Shown here in pieces: positions 23,454-31,939 of a DNA stretch of 32,770 nucleotides. Source of the DNA: Bacteroides sp. 224 (GTDB lineage Bacteria; Bacteroidota; Bacteroidia; Bacteroidales; Bacteroidaceae). A program made the translations under genes and the position numbers. Position 1 is the stretch's first letter; each line of letters starts with the position of its first letter. The stretch spans positions 1-32,770 of the forward strand of contig NZ_QVMK01000036.1 in assembly GCF_010500995.1 (NCBI RefSeq), in the 5' to 3' direction. The notes beneath the pieces were generated by a model. That model was not told the origin of the DNA, did no database searches, and was given only the letters and a program-made list of their open reading frames with translations.

Positions 23454-26400
23454 ATGAGAAACGTTTCTTCTTTTACCCTGGTTGTTGCCTTTATTTGCCT
23501 GGCGTTGGTAGGGATTGCCTTGATTCCATTGCTGCCGGTGAAGCTAAACCCTTCTCATACGCTTCCCGGATTTACGGTGAATTTCAGGATGTCAGGAAGC
23601 TCTTCCCGTGTGGTGGAAATAGAGGCTACAAGTAAACTGGAGGCGATGCTGGCTCGTATCAGAGGAATAAGAAAGATAAATTCCAATTCGGGCAATGGGT
23701 CGGGAAGTATAACTATTGAATTAGATAGACATGCAGATATAGACGCGGTTCGCTTTGAGGCTTCTACCATCATCAGACAGACATGGCCTCAGTTGCCGGA
23801 GGGAGTGTCATATCCTACCATCAGCATGAGGGTGCCCGATAAAAATGCCGTGCGACCATTTATGACTTTTATTCTGAATGCTCCTTCTTCTCCTATTTTA
23901 ATACAACAATATGCGGAAGAGAACATCAAGCCAAGACTCGCACAACTGTCCGGTATTTATCAGGTAAGTTTAAGTGGGGCTACTCCCATGGAATGGAGAT
24001 TGGAGTATGACAGTGAGCAGCTGAGAACATTAGGGATCACTGTTAATCAGCTACAGGAGGCTATCCGATTGCATTACCGGAAAGAGTTCTTGGGTACCTG
24101 TGACCTTGAAACCGCTCCGGGTAAGAAAGAATGGATACGATTGGCTTTAATGCCTAAAGGTGATAATTCTACTTTTAAACCCGCAAGCATAGTGGTGACA
24201 GCTGCCGGAGGTAAACTGATTCAGCTAAATGAGTTGGTAAAGGTGGCTTATCAAGAACAAAGGCCGCAGAGTTATTATCGCATCAATGGATTGAATTCGA
24301 TTTATCTTTCAATTACTGCCGAAGAGAGTGCTAATCAATTGGAACTTAGCAAGCAAGTGAAGGCTGAAATGGAGCAAATGCATGCTTTTTTACCTGCCGG
24401 ATATGAGGTACATGCAAACTATGATGCTACAGAGTTTATCAATGAAGAATTAAATAAAATATACCTGCGCACCGGGTTAACGATTCTTATATTGCTTTTG
24501 TTTGTGTTTATTATTACCCTCAGTCCCCGTTATCTGTTGTTGATTGTTATCAGTTTGAGTATCAATATAGCCATTGCCTTAATCTTTTATTATCTGTTCG
24601 GATTGGAAATGCAGATTTATTCGCTGGCAGGTATTACCATCTCTCTGAATTTGATTATTGATAATACCATTGTGATGACCGATCACCTGTTGCATCGGAA
24701 AAACCTGAAAGCGTTTATGTCTATTCTCGCGGCTACCTTAACAACGATGGGGGCATTGGTCATCATCTTCTTCTTAGATGAAAAGATACGCCTGAATTTG
24801 CAGGACTTTGCAGCGGTGGTTATTATTAATCTGGGTATTTCATTGTTTACCGCACTCTTTTTAGTTCCGGCGTTAATAGATAAGTTGCGCTTGCAGAAAA
24901 GGAAAAAGAAAGGGCATCGTAAAACCTTCTTCAAACGGGGAGCTGTTCATTTTACTCGCTTCTATGAGCGAATGATACGATTTCTCTGTCGCTGGCGCAT
25001 AGCCGTATGCTTGCTCTTTATTTTTCTGTTCGGGCTGCCCGTTTTTCTAATACCCGAGAAGGTGGAAGGAGAAGGACGTATGGCTCAGTTTTATAATGAA
25101 ACAATAGGTACAACCACTTATAAAGAGAAGGTAAAGCCTGTAATAGATGTGGTATTTGGAGGTACTTTACGGCTTTTTGCCCAGAAGGTATATGAAGGCA
25201 GTTATTTTGGAAACAATGAAGAAGTTGTTTTGCGGGTAAATGCTACGTTGCCCAACGGGAGTACAGTAGAGCAAATGAATAACCTGATTTCCCGGATGGA
25301 GGTTTACCTGAGTGAATTTAAAGAGATTAAGCAATTCCAAACCTCGGTGTATGGAGCACGTCGGGCAAATATCAATATTTATTTTACCAAAGAACATCAA
25401 TATAGTGGATTTCCTTATACCTTAAAATCGAATATAACAAGTAAGGCACTCGAACTGGGAGGTGGAAGTTGGGGAGTATATGGTCTGGAAGATATGGGCT
25501 TTAGCAACGATGTGCGTGAGAGGGCAGGTTCATTCCGGGTAAAAATGTATGGCTATAATTACGATGAACTTTATGGGTATGCGGAGTTGCTGAAAACTAA
25601 ACTGCTCGAACGTCGTCGCATCCGGGAAGTCGATATAAATTCAGAGTTCTCTACCTGGAAAGATGATTATCAGGAGTTTTATTTTCAACTGAATAAAGAA
25701 CGTATGGCTCGTGAAGGAGTCTCGGCCCGGGGACTTTATTCCACCGTGCAACCAGTATTTGTGAAGGATGTGTCCGTGGGTGCCATCGCCTCTGAATCGG
25801 GTTCTGAAAGGATTACACTCTCTTCGGGTCAATCGCAGGCGTATGATATCTGGGGGATGCAACACTTTCCTTATGATACCAGTGGGAAGCATTATAAACT
25901 ATCCGAATTGGCAGTCATAGAGAAAGGGCAGGCCCCACAGAATATTGTAAAGGAGAACCAACAGTATAGACTTTGTTTGCAATATGAATATATAGGCTCA
26001 ACAGAACAGGGATGGAAATTGCTGGATAAGGATTTGGAAGAATTTACAGAGCACTTACCAATGGGATATACAGCTAATTCCGATGGGAACCGATGGCGTT
26101 GGAGTAAAAAAGACAATAAGCAGTATTTATTGTTATTGGTTATTGTTGCCATTATCTTCTTTACGTCAAGCATCCTGTTTAACTCATTGAAGCAGCCCTT
26201 GGCTATTATCTTTGTGATCCCGGTATCTTTTATCGGAGTATTCCTTACCTTTTATTGGTTTAAACTGAACTTTGATCAGGGAGGTTTCGCTTCGTTTGTA
26301 TTGCTTTGTGGGATTACCGTAAATGCGAGCATTTATGTATTGAATGAATATAATTCCATTAGGCGATGCTTTCCGAAACTTTCTTCCTTAAGAGCCTACA

Positions 26401-26606
26401 CCAAAGCATGGAATGCTAAAGTGGTTCCTATTTTCCTTACGGTTATTTCTACCATTCTGGGCTTTATTCCTTTCCTGGTGGGAACGGCCAAAGAATCGTT
26501 TTGGTTTCCCTTGGCTGCCGGTACAATAGGGGGATTGGTGATGTCGGTGATTGCTGTATTTTTGTTGTTGCCGATATTTTCGTTGAGAGGGAAGTTACGG
26601 AAATGA
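23454..26606 (+). CDS. Second RND-family efflux permease
   Basis: A 1050-residue pump, divergent from the first. It has the N-terminal helix and PLLPVKLNPSHTLPGFTVNFRMSGSSSRVVEIEATSKLEAMLARIRGI, helix 2-4 block LTILILLLFVFIITLSPRYLLLIVISLSINI and ITISLNLIIDNTIVMTDHLL. D403 sits in helix 4 next to Asn404, again a single acidic residue. The C-terminal half has LFNSLKQPLAIIFVIPVSFIGVFLTFYWF and GITVNASIYVLNEYNSIRR. Only one adaptor gene is present, so the two permeases may share it or act as a pair. The TGA stop and last residues (RGKLRK) lie within sequence that, on the other strand, belongs to a transposase remnant, so the C-terminus may have been altered by insertion. Confidence 0.88.
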   Translation: MRNVSSFTLVVAFICLALVGIALIPLLPVKLNPSHTLPGFTVNFRMSGSSSRVVEIEATSKLEAMLARIRGIRKINSNSGNGSGSITIELDRHADIDAVRFEASTIIRQTWPQLPEGVSYPTISMRVPDKNAVRPFMTFILNAPSSPILIQQYAEENIKPRLAQLSGIYQVSLSGATPMEWRLEYDSEQLRTLGITVNQLQEAIRLHYRKEFLGTCDLETAPGKKEWIRLALMPKGDNSTFKPASIVVTAAGGKLIQLNELVKVAYQEQRPQSYYRINGLNSIYLSITAEESANQLELSKQVKAEMEQMHAFLPAGYEVHANYDATEFINEELNKIYLRTGLTILILLLFVFIITLSPRYLLLIVISLSINIAIALIFYYLFGLEMQIYSLAGITISLNLIIDNTIVMTDHLLHRKNLKAFMSILAATLTTMGALVIIFFLDEKIRLNLQDFAAVVIINLGISLFTALFLVPALIDKLRLQKRKKKGHRKTFFKRGAVHFTRFYERMIRFLCRWRIAVCLLFIFLFGLPVFLIPEKVEGEGRMAQFYNETIGTTTYKEKVKPVIDVVFGGTLRLFAQKVYEGSYFGNNEEVVLRVNATLPNGSTVEQMNNLISRMEVYLSEFKEIKQFQTSVYGARRANINIYFTKEHQYSGFPYTLKSNITSKALELGGGSWGVYGLEDMGFSNDVRERAGSFRVKMYGYNYDELYGYAELLKTKLLERRRIREVDINSEFSTWKDDYQEFYFQLNKERMAREGVSARGLYSTVQPVFVKDVSVGAIASESGSERITLSSGQSQAYDIWGMQHFPYDTSGKHYKLSELAVIEKGQAPQNIVKENQQYRLCLQYEYIGSTEQGWKLLDKDLEEFTEHLPMGYTANSDGNRWRWSKKDNKQYLLLLVIVAIIFFTSSILFNSLKQPLAIIFVIPVSFIGVFLTFYWFKLNFDQGGFASFVLLCGITVNASIYVLNEYNSIRRCFPKLSSLRAYTKAWNAKVVPIFLTVISTILGFIPFLVGTAKESFWFPLAAGTIGGLVMSVIAVFLLLPIFSLRGKLRK

Positions 26607-26812
26607 CCAAATACAGTTTTATAACTCAAAACTACATTCGAAAAAAGACTTTCAACAGGAAGAAACTCCCACTGAATTCCTGTTTTCAACTTATACAATA
26701 TGCAATTAACCATTTCCACAAGATAACTTGTTGTCTTAAATCCACGTTTTGCTACAGGTAAATGAGGAATTATTTCATTGGTAATTGTATCTTTGCTGAG
26801 TACTTTATACAT
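26594..26812 (-). mobile_element. Remnant of an IS5-like transposase (N-terminal part only)
   Basis: On the minus strand from 26812 the frame reads MYKVLSKDTITNEIIPHLPVAKRGF and continues with TTSYLVEMVNCILYKLKTGIQWEFLPV and SYKTVFGHFR before running into the antisense of the RND gene. This resembles the start of DUF4096-type IS4/IS5-group transposases of Bacteroidetes as I recall them. The catalytic DDE part is absent, so it is inactive. The open frame continues to 26396 but that part is only the shadow of the pump gene. Confidence 0.65.
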
Positions 26813-26857
26813 AGGGGGCATTATTGATTTGTTGTTTAGCGATTACAAAATTAACAA

Positions 26858-27229
26858 ATGAAATATTTATACCTAATAATGTTTTTATTACCTAATGTAG
26901 CGACATATTCTCAATCGCTTTATTCCGAAGATACTATTATTTACTATAAAGTATATTGTACATACATTAATGCGAACAAAGTGAATATTAGAGATAATAG
27001 CAATACAAATAGTAAAGTAATTACTCAGGTAAATGTTGGAACCCTTGTTGAAATTATGAGGGTGGTAAATGAGGAAAATGTCATTTCCCATAATAGTAAC
27101 AAATGGTATGAGATCAAGTTTAAAGAAGTATTTATGGAAATATATAATGAGAAATCAATATATGGAGAATTTCTTGAACCTGTAGAAAAATACAGTCAAA
27201 GTAGTAACAATCAAATTGCACTAATATGA
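26858..27229 (+). CDS. Small secreted protein with SH3b domain
   Basis: A 123-residue protein with an N-terminal signal peptide (MKYLYLIMFLLPNVATYS). Residues about 38-110 match a bacterial SH3-like domain: NKVNIRDNSNTNSKVITQVNVGTLVEIM, then NKWYEIKFKEV and YGEFLEPV. Such domains bind peptidoglycan or peptides in the envelope. No catalytic domain is attached, so it may be a binding or accessory protein. It lies just downstream of the IS remnant. Confidence 0.7.
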   Translation: MKYLYLIMFLLPNVATYSQSLYSEDTIIYYKVYCTYINANKVNIRDNSNTNSKVITQVNVGTLVEIMRVVNEENVISHNSNKWYEIKFKEVFMEIYNEKSIYGEFLEPVEKYSQSSNNQIALI

Positions 27230-27313
27230 AATCAAATAAGCATATACACATCTAAAATCTGAATTGAACATAAAACATCTGGATATTTCAGGTTGCTTAT
27301 ATTTATTTCTAAG

Positions 27314-27892
27314 ATGAATAAGACTAAATTAATTTGTATTGCTTTCTCACTAACACTAATTAGTTGCGGAGCAGAATGGGGTTTGTACTATAATAGAGGA
27401 TATATAGACGAATCAGGTATTTATGTACCCAAAAGACCACGATTTAGTATGAAGGAAAAAGTGGAAAATATTGCTTCATGCCTTCCTTTAGATAGTATTA
27501 ATGTATATAGGTTAATACCTAAAAATCAATTTGAGGATCTTTCCAGTTCTTTTTTTTGTGTATTTTATCCTAATGGGAGGTATTTGGAATTAAGTATAGA
27601 TACTGACTCTCTAAAAAAGAATCCTAAAATAAATAGTAAAATGTTTTATAAAAAGAAAGGATATTATTATTGCAAGAATAAACAGATACATGCACAAATA
27701 TTTGATAATGATTTTTATACTTTTACTATGGGTGCATATAAGACACGCTTTTATAACTTGAATTCGATAGGTGATATGCTTACTTATGTGGGTTACAAAA
27801 CAGGAATTTATACACATGGTGCTATGTCTCTATACGAATATGAAAAAATAGAGATACCCGAAAATTGGAAACAATATCCGGTTGATTGGTGA
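27314..27892 (+). CDS. Lipoprotein of unknown function
   Basis: A 192-residue lipoprotein from the ATG at 27314, which gives MNKTKLICIAFSLTLISCG with a clear lipobox (LISC). The mature part is rich in aromatic and basic residues (YYNRGYIDESGIYVPKRPRF, FYKKKGYYYCKNKQIH) and ends SLYEYEKIEIPENWKQYPVDW. I do not recognise the family. A broken copy of its first 70 bases lies at 28020-28115. Confidence 0.6.
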   Translation: MNKTKLICIAFSLTLISCGAEWGLYYNRGYIDESGIYVPKRPRFSMKEKVENIASCLPLDSINVYRLIPKNQFEDLSSSFFCVFYPNGRYLELSIDTDSLKKNPKINSKMFYKKKGYYYCKNKQIHAQIFDNDFYTFTMGAYKTRFYNLNSIGDMLTYVGYKTGIYTHGAMSLYEYEKIEIPENWKQYPVDW

Positions 27893-28014
27893 AGTGGGCA
27901 GATTGAGAAAATGCAGATTTGATAATAACATAATAAAGAAGGTATTTATTTTCACATTAATACAAATGGTAAATATGAGTAAAGAAATGCTCCTGTCTAA
28001 AATATCAAGCTACA

Positions 28015-28115
28015 GATTTCTTATTTCCAAAATAAATAAGACTAAATTAAGTTGTATTGCTTTCTCACTAACACTAATTAGTCGCGGAGCAGAATGGGCG
28101 TCTACTATAATACTT
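28015..28115 (+). pseudogene. Truncated, inactivated copy of the lipoprotein gene at 27314
   Basis: About 70 bases are nearly identical to the start of the gene at 27314 (NKTKLSCIAFSLTLISRGAEW against NKTKLICIAFSLTLISCGAEW). The start codon has become ATA (28032-28034) and the lipobox Cys codon has become CGC, Arg (28083-28085). Similarity stops shortly after GAEW. An upstream ATG at 27882 reads into it but does not restore a signal peptide. Confidence 0.75.
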
Positions 28116-28169
28116 GAATATCTGAAAAATAAGGAACTGAAATGATAAAACTTTAAAAAATAAGAAACT

Positions 28170-28953
28170 ATGAAATTGAAATTACCTTTATTACTTATAT
28201 TGTTTCCATGCATGCAGTCGTGCAGTCTACAAATACTCGATAAAAATACTATAATTATGTATGAGGAGGACCTTTTGTCTGATTATTCTTACAAAGGATA
28301 TGAAATCCATCCATTTGCCTATGATGATTACATCATGCCTTTTACTATTGGAGATGAGTGGTTAGTGTATTATCTGGATAGTGAATTTAATCCCATTTTA
28401 AAAAAAACATCAAATAGTAGATTCTATTAGGGTAAGAGACGAAACGTTTCGTGAGTATTCTCGTTATGTTACCATTCCTGTTTTTGAAGATGGAAGTGTT
28501 AGTCGTAAAAACTATCTTAATGAAATGATTTTTTTTAAAGGTTTTAAAACTTATAGTACAAATGTTCCAAACAAAAATTATTCTGATTTTGATGCAGGTA
28601 TAAAAAAGAAACGTAAGTATGATGAACTTTTTTATTCTTGGAAATTGAATGGAAGAAGTTGTTGCTATACAGATAGAGTTTTGGAGAAAAAAGGAATAAA
28701 TGAAATCTCCTTTTCGGCTGACTCTAAAAAGCAGGTATTAATTCGTCGATATGCAGTAAGATGCTGTTTGAATCTTTTTAGATATCATAATTTAGATTAT
28801 GATGGTGATGGATTAGATGATCTTATTATTCACTTTCCAGCAGACAGAGATATAATCGTATTTCTACTTTTTCTTTCTTCTGAAGCCGACGAAGGCGAAC
28901 TGTTAAAACATGTAGCCACTAAAATAATTAAATACGGAGAATATTGTGACTGA
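28170..28953 (+). pseudogene. Frameshifted lipoprotein gene, paralogue of the gene at 28983
   Basis: The first frame (28170-28430) gives a lipoprotein start MKLKLPLLLILFPCMQSCS and 86 residues, then stops. Similarity to the gene at 28983 continues in another frame to 28953. The shift falls in a run of eight A (28400-28407): the intact paralogue has one base fewer here (CCCATTTTTAAAGAACATC). Removing one A restores a single product of about 260 residues ending GEYCD, without the acidic tail of the paralogue. It contains a DYDGDGLDDLI calcium-loop-like motif. It could be a true pseudogene, a phase-variable gene or a sequencing error. Confidence 0.8.
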
Positions 28954-28982
28954 AAATAAATACTATTTTTAAATAAAAAGTT

Positions 28983-29909
28983 ATGAAATTGAAATTACCT
29001 TTATTACTTATACTATTTCCATGCATGCAGTCGTGCAGTCAACAAATACTTGATAAAAACACGATAGTTGTGTATGATGATAACATCTTGCTGGATTATT
29101 CTTACAAAGGATATGAGATACATCCATTTATTTATAGAGAATACTACACTATGCCTTTTACTATTGGAGATGAATGGTTAGTGTATTATCTGGATAGTGA
29201 ATTTAATCCCATTTTTAAAGAACATCAAATAGTAGATTCTATTAGGGTTCGTAATATGTCGAATAATCCTTGTAATGACATTACCATTCCTGTTTTTGAA
29301 GATGGAAGTGCTAGTAGTAAATACTATCTTGATAGAATGATTTTTTTTAAAGGTTTTAAGACCTATAATACAAATATGCAAAACAAGATTCCTGCAGATT
29401 TTAGTTATGATATAAAAGAGAGTAATAATACTGATGAAATTTCTCGTTTTTGGAAATTAAATGGAAAAAGCTATTGTTATACAAATAGAGCTTTGAAGAA
29501 AAAAGGAAGGAACGAAATAACCTTTTCGGTTGACTCTAAAAAGCAAGTATTGTTTCGTCGATATGCGGAAAAGTGCAGTTTGGGGAATTTTAAAGTCCAT
29601 AGAATTGAAGATTATGATGGCGATGGGTTAAGTGATCTTATTATTAGAGCATGGGCATCAAATGGAATAGGATCTTTTCTGTTATTCCTTTCCTCTGAGG
29701 CCGACGAAGGCGAATTGGTTAAGCATGTAGCTACTAAAACGGTTGGGGATAGAAAATATCTTCCGACAACAGAAAATGAATCAACAGATGAAGATGAGTA
29801 TGAAGAAGATGAGTATGAAGAAGATGAGTATGATGAAGATGAGTATGATGAAGATGAGTATGATGAAGATGAGTATGATGAAGATGAAGAAGTTTATATG
29901 GAAGATTGA
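28983..29909 (+). CDS. Lipoprotein with Asp-rich calcium-loop motif and acidic tandem-repeat tail
   Basis: A 308-residue lipoprotein (MQSC lipobox, Cys about 18). The body is unrecognised but has EDYDGDGLSDLIIRA at about residue 210, resembling EF-hand/FG-GAP-type Asp loops that bind calcium. From residue 271 six units of DEY[DE]E follow, then DEEVYMED. The N-terminal 30 residues match the frameshifted gene just upstream except for one position, so the two arose by recent tandem duplication. The body is about 260 residues in both, and only this copy has the acidic repeat tail. Function unknown. Envelope location is predicted from the lipobox. Confidence 0.75.
   Translation: MKLKLPLLLILFPCMQSCSQQILDKNTIVVYDDNILLDYSYKGYEIHPFIYREYYTMPFTIGDEWLVYYLDSEFNPIFKEHQIVDSIRVRNMSNNPCNDITIPVFEDGSASSKYYLDRMIFFKGFKTYNTNMQNKIPADFSYDIKESNNTDEISRFWKLNGKSYCYTNRALKKKGRNEITFSVDSKKQVLFRRYAEKCSLGNFKVHRIEDYDGDGLSDLIIRAWASNGIGSFLLFLSSEADEGELVKHVATKTVGDRKYLPTTENESTDEDEYEEDEYEEDEYDEDEYDEDEYDEDEYDEDEEVYMED
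29793..29882 (+). repeat. Six tandem 15-bp repeats encoding DEY[DE]E
   Basis: Six perfect-length units GATGAGTATGAWGAA, differing only by GAA or GAT at the fourth codon. The tract is in frame, so gain or loss of a unit changes tail length without a frameshift. Confidence 0.9.
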
Positions 29910-29917
29910 AAAAAGAT

Positions 29918-30385
29918 GAAAACAAACAGATACTCCACAAGGAGATGTGAATTATGAACAATTAGGCAAGTATCATCTCATTATAGGGCGTATTCGTAAA
30001 TACGGAAGTAGGTATGAAGTGGATTCCAATTATATTCCCGCTTCTACCCTCTGGTTCTTTCGAAGAAATGCTATCTAATACATTAAGTATTATTTATGAT
30101 CATAATAATATCCGTACAGTGATGCTTCAAATAGAATCTTTCCTGCGGATCATGTCCGAACTTTGAATTCGATTAAGTGCGTTGGAATATATTGATAGAC
30201 ATACAATCTTATGAGCAGAAATTTATTGAAAACTGGTAAATGAACTGAATGATTTTTATTCTTATTGCCAGAGGCTGAAGATCATCGGCCGGAAAAAAGT
30301 GAAGATTGAGAATGTGTTGGTAACGATGGAAAATTTTGAAGAGTGTATTAGTAAGATTATTGTAATTCAAATTGAGTATGAATAA
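29918..30385 (+). pseudogene. Decayed coding region of unknown origin
   Basis: Between two lipoprotein genes lie successive open pieces in different + frames. First, QGDVNYEQLGKYHLIIGRIRKYG continuing to NYIPASTLWFF and stopping at 30078. Then EEMLSNTLSIIYDHNNIRTVMLQIESFLRIMSEL. Then IRLSALEYIDRHTIL. Last, LVNELNDFYSYCQRLKIIGRKKVKIENVLVTMENFEECISKI, running to about 30385. The pieces look like one protein broken by several frameshifts and stops. The NYIP stretch faintly recalls type VI secretion baseplate (TssK) proteins, but this is too weak to name it. Confidence 0.5.
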
Positions 30386-31451
30386 AATTTATTTCTTAAT
30401 ATTTATTGTAATAATGACAGTTAGCTGTAATAGTGAACCGAAATATGATTGGTTACCAATGCTTTCTGTTCCTCGCGAATATCCTGTTTGGCTTTTTAGC
30501 GGAATATTAACCTATCCCGAAAAGGATGGTGTGCACATACTTCCTTGGCGTTTGGTAATGAGCGAGTGGGGAGAAGAATGTCCTGTAATTAATAGAGTTG
30601 GCCCGGATTTGAAAAGAGTTCCTGATGGATTAGGACTACGATGGTATTCTTATATTGAAAAGAAGTTTTATAGCGGTTTTATCAACCTTCCTAAAGAAAA
30701 AATGGAAGTTCTGTTTGCCGAAGGGTTCATAAACACGAGAAAACAAAAGGATACTTTTTATCGAATACTTGTTGGTATGGCGCCTTGTGGCGTTGTAAAT
30801 GTTTGGTTGTATGGAGGGGGGACAGTTGTTGAAATAGGCTCTTATACTGTTGAAGAATTTCAACCTGACGATATAAACAATGTCATCAGAGATGGTTTCT
30901 CACTTTCGGAAGAGGAATTTGAAGAAAGTAATCGCAGAATGTTATTAGGCAAAGAATGGACATCTATATGGAATAATGCTGCAAAAAAACCAATTCCATG
31001 TGGGTTGTGGGATGTGGAATATCGGCATAAGTGTCAATCTCGCACTATTGTTAATCATCAAGATAATATTGGTGTTGTAGATATTATGATTATTACTTAT
31101 CTGAATGGTGAACGCGAAACTTTGATACGAGAAGATCTTTATAACCTTGATTTTAAGGTGCGTCCTTGTATAAAATCGATTAGCCTTGATTGGTCTTCGG
31201 ATAGACTGATAAAAAGGGGTGAGATTCAGTTTGATAGTGATGAGGTGATGGAAGCCTATAGCAAGGCTATAAATAGTGATAGGCCGTGCGAATGGATTAT
31301 TGATATAAACAAAGAAAATGATCATATTAAAGTTTACTTTCACATACCCGGAGAATATAGGCAAAAATTGTTACATTCGAAAATAGGTCACTGGACTTTA
31401 AGCGAGTGCCATAGATATCTTTTTGATGCTTTTAAGAATGATGATGACTAA
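30378..31451 (+). CDS. DUF2931-family lipoprotein
   Basis: A 357-residue lipoprotein from the ATG at 30378 (MNKIYFLIFIVIMTVSCN, lipobox TVSC). The mature start YDWLPMLSVPREYPVWLFSGIL, followed by the GPDLKRVPDGLGLRWYSYIEKKFYSGFINLPKEKMEVLF block, matches the DUF2931 pattern of Bacteroidetes lipoproteins as I recall it. The second half (DDINNVIRDG and onward) includes SLDWSSDRLIKRGEIQFDSDEVM and GHWTLSECHRYLF, which may be a second module. DUF2931 genes often lie near type VI secretion genes in Bacteroides, but no such gene is intact here. Role unknown. Confidence 0.7.
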   Translation: MNKIYFLIFIVIMTVSCNSEPKYDWLPMLSVPREYPVWLFSGILTYPEKDGVHILPWRLVMSEWGEECPVINRVGPDLKRVPDGLGLRWYSYIEKKFYSGFINLPKEKMEVLFAEGFINTRKQKDTFYRILVGMAPCGVVNVWLYGGGTVVEIGSYTVEEFQPDDINNVIRDGFSLSEEEFEESNRRMLLGKEWTSIWNNAAKKPIPCGLWDVEYRHKCQSRTIVNHQDNIGVVDIMIITYLNGERETLIREDLYNLDFKVRPCIKSISLDWSSDRLIKRGEIQFDSDEVMEAYSKAINSDRPCEWIIDINKENDHIKVYFHIPGEYRQKLLHSKIGHWTLSECHRYLFDAFKNDDD

Positions 31452-31487
31452 ATAAAAAACAGGCAATGACTTTAAAAGTTTTGTGTA

Positions 31488-31609
31488 CGAATTGAAATAC
31501 CAATATTAGATAAAGAGAGACTGATTAAATTCACTGTGAAATAGGACGAAGTTTATGGAGAGAATGTTTATATTTGGAAGAGAAAAAATATCTATCTGTC
31601 AGATTCTGA
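31488..31609 (+). pseudogene. Possible small coding remnant
   Basis: One + frame reads RIEIPILDKERLIKFTVK, a TAG stop, then DEVYGENVYIWKRKKYLSVRF and TGA. The composition looks like protein, with one internal stop, but no family is recognised and no start codon is present. Confidence 0.3.
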
Positions 31610-31618
31610 TTAGCACCA

Positions 31619-31939
31619 ATGGAGATAACAAATAACATGTTTTTTTCTTATTATTTACTTGCATTGAAAGAGGCACTTTCTCAAGATGAAGTCAATTATG
31701 GCTTTTTTACAAAATCTCCAAGTTGGTTTTATCCAAAAGAGTTGTATGTTGCTTTAGAAAGATATGAGGAAAGTCATTATGATGAGTTTCCCTTATTAGA
31801 GAAAGTAGCTTGTTATTTTGATGCTAAATCGCATAATTTTCCTACAATTGAAAGCGTTGAAATAAATATCTATCGGGATTCCTTAATTGAAGAAGCTAAA
31901 GAGATCGCATTAAAGATAGGATTGGAATTTGTGGTTTAA
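31619..31939 (+). CDS. Small hypothetical protein, cytoplasmic
   Basis: A 106-residue acidic protein without signal peptide or membrane segment (MEITNNMFFSYYLLALKEAL at the start, KEIALKIGLEFVV at the end). It looks helical in the middle (PKELYVALERYEESHYDEFPLLEKVACYF). Size, acidity and its place among eroding accessory genes would suit an immunity-type protein, but I recognise no family. Confidence 0.5.
   Translation: MEITNNMFFSYYLLALKEALSQDEVNYGFFTKSPSWFYPKELYVALERYEESHYDEFPLLEKVACYFDAKSHNFPTIESVEINIYRDSLIEEAKEIALKIGLEFVV

Noticed and set aside
26396..26593. The full 141-residue minus-strand ORF as a real transposase
   Set aside because: Only the part from 26812 to about 26594 looks like transposase. 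The remainder is antisense to the well-supported RND gene.
29734..29961. Minus-strand ORF rich in HTHLHHTHL repeats as a histidine-rich metal protein
   Set aside because: It is the antisense reading of the 15-bp tandem repeat in the lipoprotein gene; it has no separate support.
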